Shown here: positions 10,517-21,359 of the stretch, in pieces | Position numbering within the stretch: the stretch's first letter is position 1 | How the letters are laid out: every line of letters begins with the position of its first letter | DNA from: Engraulis encrasicolus | Lineage: Eukaryota > Chordata > Actinopteri > Clupeiformes > Engraulidae | Length of the DNA stretch: 64,000 nucleotides | Assembly: GCF_034702125.1 (NCBI RefSeq) | Contig: NC_085858.1 | Span: 188,501 to 252,500 of the forward strand | Reading direction: 5' to 3' | The notes under the pieces: generated by a model | The model's input: only the letters and a program-made list of their open reading frames with translations | Told to the model about the DNA's origin: nothing | The model's database searches: none | Position numbers and translations under genes: made by a program

Positions 10517-11158
10517 GACACACAGAGCATACATTAATAGAGATGTAATCGCTACTCCACCACAGTAGCACATTACTGAACCAATGCACTCTCTGATGGA
10601 ACCGCGACATGGAGAAATGAGTACATATACTATGCAGCTACTAGACAATTCAAACTGTACAGTAAACGCAATACAATACAGACATGACATAGTAACAACA
10701 TAATACAGACACTCACTCTCAAAGACGCACGGCATGCACAGAGTACATGAATGGACGCTGGGATCCTGAAACGTCCAAGACAATGAGAGAGATGGATCCC
10801 TTGGTAACTGAGCATGGAGTCCCGTGTGATGAGTGGTCTGTGGTGACCTCTTGTCCTGGCCCTATATGCTCCCAGCAGCACAGCAGGGTGCCGAGCCAGG
10901 GGTGTTACCAGCAGGCCAGGACCCACCTCTGGAGCCGGAAGGTCTGCTTGCTGGGCCAATCACTGCCTACCCACACACTCGGTGCATGACGGAAATGTAC
11001 CAGGTCTGTAGGTCAGTGAAATGGGTCTGTATGTCAGTAGCAGGGGGAGCGCCTGTTGCCGAGGGCCCCTAGCAACCCACTATAGGGCCACGAACGGAAA
11101 ATCACCGAGCGCACAGGTCAGGCAGAGGAAAGCAGTAGAAGGAGGGGGGACACAGGTA

Positions 11159-11254
11159 GCCCACCAGCAACGGGGGATGGGCAACCTGCTAAGAGCAGTG
11201 AGGAGAGGTCTGACTGTTGAGGGCTCAGGGGCTCAGGACTCACAATTCTTAACA
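11159..11254 (-). repeat. Start of the 5' LTR of the BEL/Pao element
   Basis: This is the 96-bp partner of the truncated LTR at 6.2 kb. The true LTR must run further down the minus strand (towards 10.9 kb or below), but its inner border and the primer-binding site cannot be placed without a complete second copy. Confidence 0.7.
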
Positions 11255-11255
11255 C

Positions 11256-12790
11256 AAATATCAACCAAAGAAGACACCAGCAATCATCATAAAGGAGCAG
11301 AAGTTGGTCTCATCCAAAGACATAGCTGAAGCACGGAGGATGGACATTGCTGAGGAACGGGGCATGAGAATTCAGAAAATACTTTCTCATGATGTCCTTT
11401 CAGCATCACCCCTCTTAGATCGTGACCTTCCGTTGGTTGTTAACAAGTCAAAGCTTGTCAGTGAAATTGAGCCTCACCTTAATCTCACCCAAATGAAGCC
11501 CTGAATCTACTTATTGCCCTCATGTTCGGGTAGACTGTATGTCAAAGATCCGTCAGATGCCCCTGGCAGAATTTAGGCACTGTCATCAATGCCATCATGA
11601 ACTCATGAGTATCCCTCTGCCGACATCCAGAGCTCATCAATCTTATGACTTCTACATTGGTCTCAATTTGAGATGTCATTGAAGGAAGGCGAACGCATGC
11701 GGCGTAGCAACTCAACAACAGCCGTTGACATCATTGGCATGAACAGACAAACACCCATTCCTCACCAACTTGATACGTTCTGGGCCTCTGTGGAGAACAA
11801 GTGAAATCTCCAATTGTTAGTTCGAGACATGATTTATTATCAAACCAGTGGCAATACTACTGTCACTGTCAGCCCTGTTGTTGATGATGAGGTGCTACCA
11901 GCAAAGTCAGCTGATGGTGAAGAGATTCCAGAGCTCTTGAACTGGATTCAGGAGGCTGATGTCAGGTTGCTGGTGCATGTTGAGTGGGCTGTTCATGTGA
12001 AGCAGTGCAGGAAAGTTGTTAGAGTCTCAACTGATACACCCAGATTTACATTGCTTCTCTACTACAGCTCATTTCCAAGAACTCTGTATGAAGGAGATTT
12101 GCCAGCAGTATGGAACTGGTGAGATCTGGAGAGTGCTGCTCCTCCATCAATTAGTCTCTCATCTTGGAGTGTCACTGACAAAAACTGTGATCAAAGAACA
12201 TATCCTGTCAGGAGATGATTGCATGAGTAGGTGGTTTGCATGAGGTTGGGACTAAACATGCAGCCATGGTTTCTGATCCAGTCCAGTACTTGGCTAACTT
12301 TGTAGAGGCCAAAATATTGACCAAGCAAGATGCAACAATGGCTGAGAAGTACTTGGTGCGTGTCTGGGCTGGGGCCAGGTCAACCACAACAGCTGTAATA
12401 TTTGATTATTACAGAGTAGAAATGTACAGCAGTGGTGCTGGATTCAATGCTCTTCCTCCCATCAGTAGTGTTATAAGAGGGGACATTCAGAGAGGGGCAT
12501 TTCTAGTTAATAGAGTCTGCAACATACTTGCAAGAACCAAGGACCCCAAAATAAGGCATGAGCCTAAGCAAATGGGTGGTAGGAGGAGCATACACCTGGC
12601 ATACTCCTGCCATTAAAATACCTGAAACCGTTATCATATAAGGTGTGCTTATATTATGTACATGTGCAGGACAGTGTGAAAATCACAATTGTGACAGTCA
12701 TGCTGCTGGAGTTTCACGTACTAAGCTTATATTTTGCCAAGGAAAAATGAGGAGCCATTGTAAAAACATCCCACTAAATTGCATGCATAC
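11256..12790 (+). pseudogene. Mobile-element gene relic with flap-nuclease-like motif
   Basis: At least five open segments in different plus frames read as one decayed protein. They are about 11304-11504 (SSKDIAEARRMDIAEERG...), 11814-12040 (LVRDMIYYQTSGNTT...), 12060-12243 (TVIKEHILSGDDCMSR), 12240-12616 (VGTKHAAMVSDPVQYLANF...) and 12645-12780, a Cys-rich tail (CTCAGQCENHNCDS, then a CxxG tract). The HILSGDDCMS...VGTKHAA arrangement resembles the helix-hairpin-helix region of PIN/XPG-type flap nucleases. The Cys-rich tail resembles that of multi-copy predicted proteins in fish. Frameshifts and stops at several points make it non-functional. Family assignment is inference; Academ-like elements carrying an XPG-type nuclease are one possibility. 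It directly abuts the BEL/Pao LTR. Confidence 0.7.
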
Positions 12791-13454
12791 ACAAATTCAG
12801 TGCAAAAACAGAAAATACTGTGTGTGCATTATGTGTTATGTTCGACCTTAATTAATGTTCCAATGTTCCACCTTAGTTAGTTTTTTTTGTTTTAGGCTTA
12901 ATTTAAGCCTAGGCCTTTACCATCACATTCATTCATTAATGGTTTATGCTATGATGGTCCCTGAAGTGTTAAGAAATATTAAATGTTTGAAATGTTAGAT
13001 TTACATTTATAGTGGCAGTTCCTTATTCATAATAATGACCTTATGGGCAAGCACATGGCTGAGTTCTTCAGAATCGGGAAAATACCTTGACATTGACCTT
13101 GACCTTTTAAGGACTGTACTGACACAAAATAATCATAGCAATATCTGCAAATAACTTCTCATGCCATAATTGAGAATTTGTTTCTCATTTTTACAATGGA
13201 AGTCTATTGACGTTCTTCAGAATAGCAAATTTGACCTTGGCAATGGCCTTCTAAGGTCAAAATCACACATCCTCCTCATGTAATTGTCAGAAATGAATTC
13301 ATCTCTAAAAATCGGTCAGAATTGATGTATGACATGTGTATAAACAGTTTGAAAGTAAAAAAAGTGAGATTTTAGTCATAGGCAATGGCGGCCATATTTG
13401 GCGGCCATATTGTGAAAAATCTGGCACTATGGTGGACGAGCACCTCCGTGATTT
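12791..13454. other. AT-rich non-coding spacer
   Basis: No gene or clear repeat is recognised between the nuclease pseudogene and the transposon terminus. A few TTGACCTTGACC-like repeats are present near 13090-13110. Confidence 0.6.
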
Positions 13455-13739
13455 TTAACACATTGAGTACCGACGACGTAATAATGCGTCTTTCACGCCC
13501 ATGCGTTGTATACCAAAACGCAAAAATACGTTTTTGAATTTAAATATCATATTTTGAATCTACACCCTTCAATGGACAATATATGTGATTTTGGTAGCTC
13601 TGTGATGGACATAAATGACAACATTTGCAGTCCAAAGTTGTTTGATTGTTATGATGTTTGAGTGTTATGATTTGGATATTTTAATTTAACTTACCAAGAT
13701 GTCTGGATGCCAACCCATGTCGCCTATCGCGCTGCCTGC

Positions 13740-13975
13740 ATTGATTTCCCTAGTACGGTCACTGTAGCATGTGTTGTCTCTGACTTCACGCAATAGGTAA
13801 ACACCATTGTATAGTGCCTGGAGTATCTTGAACTTTCTGGACTTGCTAGACCTTTACCAGATCCTTGGATCCAAATGGCACCCGATATGTGATTGCAGTA
13901 ATGCGCTCCGATTTGGACGTTTGATCGCCAAAAAGATAAGTTTCTGTGTCTTCCTGTATGTGAGAAGCCAGAAGC
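13740..13975. repeat. Left copy of a subterminal direct repeat
   Basis: About 235 bp (including CTGACTTCACGCAATAGGTA and ATGCGCTCCGATTT) recurs in the same orientation at 20505-20725 with scattered changes. Both copies lie inside the 7.9-kb transposon near its two ends. Confidence 0.85.
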
Positions 13976-13992
13976 TAGCATGGCTACATCAT

Positions 13993-14066
13993 GATTCCCT
14001 GATTGTCGCTCCCAACGCAGGACGCTCCCCTGTCGGCTCGCTCCCACTAGCCAGACTATCGATCCG
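13993..14066. repeat. Subterminal inverted repeat, left arm
   Basis: A stretch of about 73 bp beginning GATTCCCTGATTGTCGCTCC is repeated in inverted orientation at 19434-19506 with one internal mismatch. The near-identity suggests recent duplication or ongoing conversion within the transposon. Confidence 0.88.
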
Positions 14067-14423
14067 GGTGGGACTACACGTCCGGGAGTGATAGGGTTGG
14101 CAAGTGTGACGTCACGGATCCAAATCCCCAGCTCCCAATGTATACTGTAATGATAACAGCCAATGTTCACGGTTGGATTGTAAAACGCCTGCTAAGGTTA
14201 CGAAGACACGGAACACATCGTTGAAAAGACGAAACCACGCGGATTCATCTGCATTTTAAAGTAAGTCGATCAGACCTGTATATCTCATTCAATAAACTCC
14301 ATGAAAGTGCGACCAGCAAAAAGGACCCAGTGCTGTTTGTGCTAACGTTAGCCGCCGGCGAACAGAAATTCTAAACACAGTGAACGTTAACGACAGGTAA
14401 TATCTAGTGATTGCTATACGAAA

Positions 14424-17128
14424 ATGTCTACTGCTAAGGAGCCAGTCACATTTTTCACCGTGACTTCGTATTTCGCCAGCCATCCGAAGTCAGTTAAAAA
14501 GGGACTGAACTCCTACAACTCAAATAGAGTGATTAGTGTCAATGTTATGTCAGGTGGCAGCTTGAAAGGAAAAGTGCAGGCGTCTATGAAGAAAAAAGAA
14601 TATGAGGTGGAGGTGAGGCGAAACATTAGCTAAATATGTGGGTGTCGACTTGAAAACCGATATAACTGTTGACGTTTACTATGTGAAATATGTTCAATCT
14701 ATGTCAGTTAAGCAACATGGTTTGTTATCGGTGAGAAATGGTTGTCTATCCACAGAGTGCTAGTTGGTACAGTGGCGCTATCTAGTGGTCGTCTAAACTT
14801 AAATATCAAAGTGCTCAAGCTGTTCCCTCAGCGGCGATTTATGTTATGTTATGTTATGTTCTTGTATGCCTACGACCATGGCTCTATTTTTTTTTTATCA
14901 CCTGCCAAAATGTTGAAAGTATGTTATTCTTGCCATAGCCTACACACACTCACTGATGGGTAAAAATGGCTGGTACGTTTTTCCAGCCAAAGTGACTTTT
15001 CACCAGCATTTGGCTGGTGTTAATTTAGAGCCTGGCTTTGGACTAAGAAAAGTTGTGTTCATCTAGGTGCATGTAGAGGATCAGGAGGTGACGGACAGCA
15101 GGTGTACATGTGCTGTTGGTCTAGCCAAGTGCCACCACATTGCAGCCCTCCTCATTTGGGCGGAGAAGAACATGACCCGGACGGATGTGGAGTGTGTGTG
15201 GAGAAGGCCTACAGCACCCAAAACAGAGGACGTTGTGGCCAAGAGGCTGTCTGTGATGGCACCTTCGACATCAAAAGGTTAGTAGCCCAGCCTACTTGGA
15301 ATAATGACTCACAACCACAAAATATTTATCACCAGTTATCCATGCTTTCTGCTTTGATGTTGAACCTACATGGACCTACATTTTCTTTACATATTAAATT
15401 GAATTATATTTTATGCATTTATTTCAGCTGGAATTAAGCGCCCAGTGACCGAAGAAGACAAAGGCTGGACAAGGCAGTCTTTGGCGCAATTTGGGCGTTT
15501 TCACAGGTCTGGGCTTTATTTTTTAGCCCCAGAAATTACATCAGGTATGCTTTCTGTTTTTTTTATATTTTTGATGTATTGTTATAATCATCCCAAGGTC
15601 TATACATTCTCTCGACTAGGAGTGTCGTGATAACCAAAATACCTGACAATGACAATAATATCTAACACTTGGAAATCCAAAATAATACTGTACGATAGGC
15701 TACCAGATTACTGAGGCCTACTGTACACAGTTAGCATTTACAACTTCTCATGTCAAAGCTGCAATCGTAGTGAATAGCTGAACAAATTCATTTCTACAAT
15801 GACAAATCCACACTGACTAATTTCCTCCATCACTTCAGAATGACGGCCAACCAGAGGGCACAAACACACGCCTTGCATTTATTTTAGATATACTTTTTGC
15901 CTGTGCTGTGTAACCAACATATATTTGTGTGCCATATTGTTCTAATGCATAAGTCTGTTTTTTCCCTTGATAATTGTTGGGGCAGGAATTTGACCCATCC
16001 CTACCAGAGAAACTATTTGATGGGATACTGGCCAGTCAGGAGTACAGCGATGCTCAAGACAAAGAGGACTTCATCATGACGTCTCTTGCTGTCAGCCAGC
16101 AACAAAAAGAAGCCATCGAGAGGGCCACAGTTGGGCAGACGAGCAATGCATTATGGTAAGTACACATGGGCAACACAGCGCCAATGTTGGAGGATGTTTA
16201 TGTAGTCGTTTTGATATTGTAGAAAAAGCTGCTCACAGACATGAGACTCAATTCATTTTGAAATGGTAACTTTTTGACTTTAAACACAAACAAATAATGT
16301 AAATGTAATCGACACTTGTACAATTATTCTGCTTGGGTCAGAAAGTTGCCATTTGGATTGACATGAGTTTTGTGTCGTATTTCCTTAATCATCTATGTGT
16401 CAACTAAAATGGCTTTCTCTGTAACAGGGCAGCATATCGCAAGAAGAGGATCACAGCGAGCAACTTTGGTTTGGTTTTGTCTGCAGTCAGAAGACAGTCT
16501 TTCCCACCTTCATTGTTCAAGACACTGCTGGGAGAATACAACCCCAAACAAGGAGCTCGTGTGAGTAGCGAACACACCGTGTAATTTTTTAGCCATTTAC
16601 TAGGCTACTTTGCTATTTATTTGCTTTTGATTCTTACACTTGTGTTTCATTCTCTGTCCCCAGGCATGTGATTGGGGAATCGTGCACGAGAAAGAGGCCA
16701 AAAAGAAGTTCATGGAACAAAGTGGGGAGACCATCCTGGAGAAGGGACTGTTCCTGTCTGACAGTGGGCTGCTTGGGGCCTCCCCAGATGGACTTCTACT
16801 GTCCAGCAATTACCTTGTGGAGGTGAAATGCCCATATTCTGCCAGAGAGAAAACAATCGCTCAGGCAGCAGAGGCAAAGGACTTTTACCTGTACGTGGAC
16901 CAAGTCACCGGGCTATTTAGGTTGAAGAACACCCACAACTACTGGCATCAGATTCAGGGCAACCTGCACCTGACAGAGGCTACCACCTGTCATCTAGTTG
17001 TATGGACAACTCAGGACATGGCCATTGTAGAGATTAAAAAAGACCCAGCCTGGGTCAGCAATCTTAAGGTCCTGGAAAATTTTTACAAGGACCATTTTCT
17101 GCCCCGTGCTCTCTTCAATAACAAATAA
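14424..17128 (+). CDS. Transposon-encoded SWIM zinc-finger + YqaJ nuclease
   Basis: Six exons: 14424-14612, 15067-15277, 15428-15544, 15986-16155, 16428-16560 and 16664-17128, all with GT-AG borders, about 428 residues. The start (MSTAKEPVTFF) is the first ATG of the first coding block. A SWIM zinc finger (CTC..CHH, residues 76-87) is followed by an exonuclease of the YqaJ/lambda-exo PD-(D/E)xK fold in the last two exons. Visible are the GIVHEKEA helix, ASPDG and LVEVKCP (metal-binding D..ExK), and YWHQIQGNLHL. Such nucleases degrade DNA ends. A role in excision or repair at the element is inference. The junction of exons 3 and 4 as drawn is out of frame by one base, so either a boundary is misplaced or there is one lesion. 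All other junctions keep frame. The gene converges on the transposase gene. Confidence 0.87.
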
Positions 17129-17790
17129 ATGTTAACTTATTGAACTTATTTACTGATATGTGTCATAATTTTTTTTACACATTCTGAAATCAGGGGTTAT
17201 GAAAGTCAGCATTGAATTTACACTGGACACAGCATGTGTCTTAGGAAGTTGTCTCATCTTGCATCTAGCCTTACAAAGGGAATGTCCAAGTACTTGCAAG
17301 GTAATGAAAGAACCGCACACCGTGAGCTCCCATTTTACTCTTTTATTTACTCTTCTCCCATTTACTCTTACTATTTTTTTTATTCCAGTGATGTTTTCGG
17401 AATAAAAAATGGTGTAAATGGGAGCTTATCAGTGTGCAGTAGTTCTTTCATTACCTTACAAGTACTTCACATTTTGAACCTGCACCCAACCAACAAAAAA
17501 GAATGTGGATGTGTGTGAGATTGGACTTGAATGCCCAAGTACTTAACACTGTTCTATGCTCCAAAATACTTCATGGTACATTAACTGAATTATTTCCTTA
17601 AAGTTATCTTGTTTTGTCCAACACCTGCGCCGCTGGAATGCCCAAGTACTTATCTTAGATATTCATTCTACATTAAACAATATTACTGTGTGAATATAAT
17701 GCAAAAGACAAACACAAAATTAAGACATACTATAAACATTTATTTATATACAATATTATGATAACTGATTATTTATGATGACTGGTAAGA
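17129..17790. other. Spacer between the two converging transposon genes
   Basis: It holds a small imperfect inverted repeat (17281-17470: AAGTACTTGCAAGGTAATGA against TCATTACCTTACAAGTACTT) and four copies of the palindrome AAGTACTT (near 17287, 17459, 17535 and 17643), three of them preceded by GAATG(T/C)CC. The 3' ends of both transcripts must fall here. Confidence 0.75.
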
Positions 17791-20066
17791 TCAGACAACT
17801 ACTTCCCTCAGGATGGGTGTCTGTAAGTTCATCAAGCACACACACACACTTTCCAGATCTTGTTTCCATGTTTCTTGTACTGATGTGGGATCTCTTTTAA
17901 AATCCGAAATGTTTTTCAGGCGCTGAATAGAACGTTCCACATGGACTCTGGCACTGGCAATCAGTCTATTATACTGAACTTCCTGCAATGTGAACTGTCC
18001 ATCGACAAGGAATGTGGGGATGTTGAGGGAAACACCTTCGGGCAAAATGTCGCGGATGGTGAAGCCCTTGTCAGCCATCACCATGTCCCCCTGGAACAAG
18101 TTGTTCCAGCACTCCACTGTCAGCTGTTATGGCTTTGTCGGATATGCTCCCACCATACAGTTCACTAACAAACGTGATAACTCCATTGGGCGCCACACCG
18201 ACCAGAGCCTTAAGTGTGGTGCATCCTTTGTAATGGCTGTACAGCTTACTTTGGTCCTCAAGGCTTTCGGTGTTGCAGACAGCCACTTCAGTGCAGTCAA
18301 GCACAATACGGCAGTTGGGGAATGGGAGGAAGCACTCTGGCAGGGAGGTTTGGTTTTTGAAACGGGAAGGGATGTTGTTTTCCATCATTCCAACGTACAA
18401 GATGTCATAAAGGGCACTGGAGATGGTCATAAAAATATTGGTGACTGTGGTTCGACTGCAGTTAAATCTGGTGGAGAGGTCTTCGATCCCACAATTCAGC
18501 CGGAGCTTCATCAGAGTTAACAGCAATTGATCAATTAGTGGCATACTTTGGACAGTCCAATCATAGTGATACTTGAGGGAAATTTGGAAAGAAGGGCATA
18601 TAGAAAGAAAACTGTGGCAGCATCAGGCATGCCTGTGTAATAAATGACTTTGGCGGGGCACAGAGGATATTTGGTCGAATGAAAATGTTTGCTTATGATT
18701 CTGTAGTTGTGCATGCAATCTTAAATTTTCTGTCTTTCAGTTGGGCATTCTCCATTGCAACAATTCGGTTGATCGTTGAACTTCAAGGTGCATGAACCTG
18801 CCTCTGCCTCGTCTTCCTCTTCCTCAGTGACAGGGAGTGTCTTCAGTCGTTTGGATGGCTGTTCAATGGACTGAAAAGCCTTTCCCTCGTTCCAGGCAAA
18901 TCTTGTGGGTCCGGCTGCCTTTCCATTCGGGAAATGCCACCCGCAGATCCTGGTATTAGGAGTTGGAGTGAAATTGTCACGTCTGGGGGGAAAAAGACAC
19001 ACGCACATAGAAACTGTCATTAGTATATTGCATCACAGACTCCCCCATCATCTCTAGTCAACTTTGACCGGTGTAAAATACTATCTTGGGCCGTAACAAC
19101 TGGCGACTGCAGATGTTAGAAGCAATGGTAATTGGTCGTAAGTAAATGTCACTTTTAAACTGGAGCGTATTCATTCAGACCAGTCGCTGTGTTTATATCA
19201 TCTGGAATCGCCAGTTGAGGGGGGCCCAGATAGTCTCTTACAGGGAGGTAGATGGACACTCCCAACTGAGATCGCTCCCGGACGTGTAGTCCCAGGTGTT
19301 TCTATCACTCCCGGACGTGTAGTCCCGCCCGATTATATTTCACGTATTATCATACACTGTCACATACAAGCAATTTAGGGTTAGAAACAAAAAACTAACA
19401 TAAAAAAGATAACTAGCTCCGTTATATGGCGGTGGGATCGATAGTCTGGCTAGTGGGAGCGAGCCGACCGGGGAGCGTCCTGCGTTGGGAGCGACAATCA
19501 GGGAATCTCTGTTACATCGGTACTAGTGTGATACTTTCTCATTTTTCATGGCCTGTACCACGTTACCATAAAATATTAGTCTGTTAAAACAATATATACA
19601 TCGGTTTTGCTCAATTAAGTGTCCGAGCTGACCGCTTTCCCACAACTAACAACACGTAAGGGGACAGCTGATCTGCCAGCTGTTTCCTTAGTGAGAGCTA
19701 TCTTCAATAGCAAGCTCCCTCCAACTATCATAAAAAAAACTTCGACTGGTACTGGTTACTTCATCATTTTTCATGATGGGCATAGACACTAAACGATTTT
19801 GCAATCAAAATACTAGTCTGTTTGGATGAAAAATAGATCAGTGTTGCCTAGTAACAGCTTTTCCACAGCTAACAACTCGCTAGTTAGCTGATGTAAGCTA
19901 CCTCTACCTACCATTAAGCTGCATTCATTAAGATTTTGAATCAAACTTACCGTATCAACTTCAGCCACTTTTTGCTGACTTTCTCGTCGACAGGAAAACG
20001 GTAAAAGGGGAATCCTTTGTCGACGTCGTTTCTGTTCTTACACAACGGGACACAGCACTGTACCAT
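17791..20066 (-). pseudogene. THAP-domain DDE transposase, broken
   Basis: Exon 1 (20066-19951, starting MVQCCVPLCKNR) and exon 2 (from 18982, R-RDNFTPTPNTRICGWHF) join in phase to make a full THAP zinc finger (CCVPLC ... KKWL ... CGWH). A helix-turn-helix region (LLLTLMKLRLNCGIEDLS) and a DDE_4-type core follow: VLDCTEV (first D), GGSISDKAI (second D), MADKGFTIRD, and HVERSIQRLKN (E). Such enzymes cut and paste their own element in the nucleus. Lesions: an extra base in the CCCCC run at 18087-18091 shifts the frame before MADKGF; an in-frame TAA lies at 18721-18723 between THAP and core, unless it is intronic; a likely further shift is at about 18560-18600. Each could be checked against sister copies. 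Confidence 0.85.
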
Positions 20067-20221
20067 TTTTAATCCGCTTCTTGTCGAGTTTTATTACATT
20101 GTGTTTACATGGTAGTTGATAACGAATGGATCCGGAATGGATCCGGAAGTGACGTTTTCGGCCCTGGTGACGGATCGACTTGCCAACCCCATAGAAACAC
20201 CTGGGACTACACGTCCGGGAG
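19275..20221. repeat. Repeated inverted motif GGGACTACACGTCCGGGAG
   Basis: This 19-mer occurs at 20203-20221 and, outside this span, at 14070-14088. It occurs reverse-complemented at 19275-19293 and 19308-19326. Around 19250-19300 and 20184-20246 it is part of a roughly 60-bp inverted repeat that brackets the first transposase exon. It contains the palindromic core ACGT and is a candidate binding site for the THAP domain (inference). Confidence 0.8.
19434..19506. repeat. Subterminal inverted repeat, right arm
   Basis: Inverted partner of 13993-14066. Confidence 0.88.
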
Positions 20222-20259
20222 CGATCTCAGTTGGGAGTGTCCATCTGCCACCGCATATG

Positions 20260-20957
20260 ATTCGGGTCGGATGGGCTAGGTTACATCTAAGCATCATATC
20301 ATTTGGATTTGTTGTCAATGTTGGGCTATTATTTCGGGAGTCATCGGGAGCTATTTTAGCAAATGTCTCACCCTCTGCATGTGTGCAAAGAGTTTGTGTT
20401 CAGTCCACGTGAAAAACGGGGATTTCAAAGGGCATCGATTGCTGGTGTCGTAGTGTGACAGAGCAGGAGGTGTGCTGCCGTATTCGTGAATCGTGGTTTG
20501 TTGTTGTTTCCCTAGTAGCCCACGATCGGTAGCGTGTATTGTGTCTGACTTCACGCAATAGGTAAACACAGAGACCATTGTATATCGTGCCAGGAGTATC
20601 TTGAACTTTCTGGGCTTGCTACCTAGACCTTTACCAGCTCCTTGGATCAAAATGGCACCCGAATTGTAATTGGAGTAATGCGCTCCGATTTAGAAGTTTG
20701 ATCGCCAACCAGATAAGTTTTTATTTGATTATTCACCCCTATGTTGAACTGTCTTCCTGTATGTGAAAAGCCAGAAGCTAGCATAGATGGCTACATATGG
20801 ATCGGATGGGCTACATCTAAGCATCATATCATTGGGATTTGTTGTCAATGTTGGGCTATTATTTCGGGAGTCATCGGGAACTATTTTAGCAAATGTCCGA
20901 CCTTCTGCATGTGTGCAAAGAGCTTGTGTTCAGTCTGTGTGAAAAACGTGGATTTCG
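20260..20957. repeat. Direct repeats near the right transposon end
   Basis: A block of about 155 bp (GGATGGGCTA...ACATCTAAGCATCATATCAT...GTGTGCAAAGAG) is present at 20265-20420 and again at 20800-20957 in the same orientation. Between them lies the right copy (20505-20725) of the repeat at 13740. Confidence 0.85.
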
Positions 20958-21359
20958 TAGTGGTTTAGAGCAGGAGGCGTGTCTTGACGTGCAGGAAGAT
21001 GTGTGTCAGAGCTAACCTTGCACCAAATTGTGATTAAAACCAACTCATCCCCTTTCAAACTCGTCACATTCTGAAGGAGCGCACCCTTCACAAAAACCTC
21101 AATATCTCCGATTGTAGCTGAATTCCATGGATACCCACTTCGGTTTAGCGTGGGTTTACTCGGCAATAAAAGCTCGTAGAGACACACAGTTTTCACCTAC
21201 TAAGAGGGCAGCGTCTCCACTTTCAAACGAGTCATAACATATTTCAGTGGCCCTATCACATAATAAGCTGTGAGTCTACAAAAAAACGTAAAAAAGGGCT
21301 TAGAACGCTGGTATTCTACGACATAATTCCGTGAGCACCGCCGGTATTCAATGTGTTAA

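Larger units (their letters stand above)
6121..11254 (-). mobile_element. BEL/Pao LTR retrotransposon, decayed
   Basis: A 96-bp segment occurs in the same orientation at both ends (6121-6216 and 11159-11254). On the minus strand it begins TGTTAAGAATTGTGAG, a TG-type LTR start. At the 6.2-kb end it is preceded on that strand by the purine-rich tract GTTGGGGGCGGC, as expected of a polypurine tract before a 3' LTR. Between them, minus strand, is a gag-protease frame of BEL/Pao type. No reverse transcriptase, RNase H or integrase is recognisable, so the polymerase has been deleted or replaced by the GC-rich material at 6.7-8.2 kb. The 3' LTR is truncated after about 96 bp, so target-site duplications cannot be checked. 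Confidence 0.8.
13459..21355. mobile_element. 7.9-kb two-gene DNA transposon (YqaJ nuclease + THAP/DDE transposase)
   Basis: The left end reads TTAA then CACATTGAGTACCGACG, and the right end on the other strand reads TTAA then CACATTGAATACCGGCG. The terminal inverted repeats are thus about 18 bp with two mismatches, flanked by a TTAA on each side (13455-13458, 21356-21359). Inside are a plus-strand gene for a SWIM + YqaJ nuclease and a converging minus-strand gene for a THAP + DDE_4-type transposase. A YqaJ partner with this transposase type is what I know from ISL2EU elements. TTAA duplications with a THAP domain are typical of Kolobok, so I call it ISL2EU/Kolobok-like. Subterminal regions hold long inverted and direct repeats. 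The nuclease frame is nearly intact while the transposase is broken, so this copy is probably not autonomous. Confidence 0.85.
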
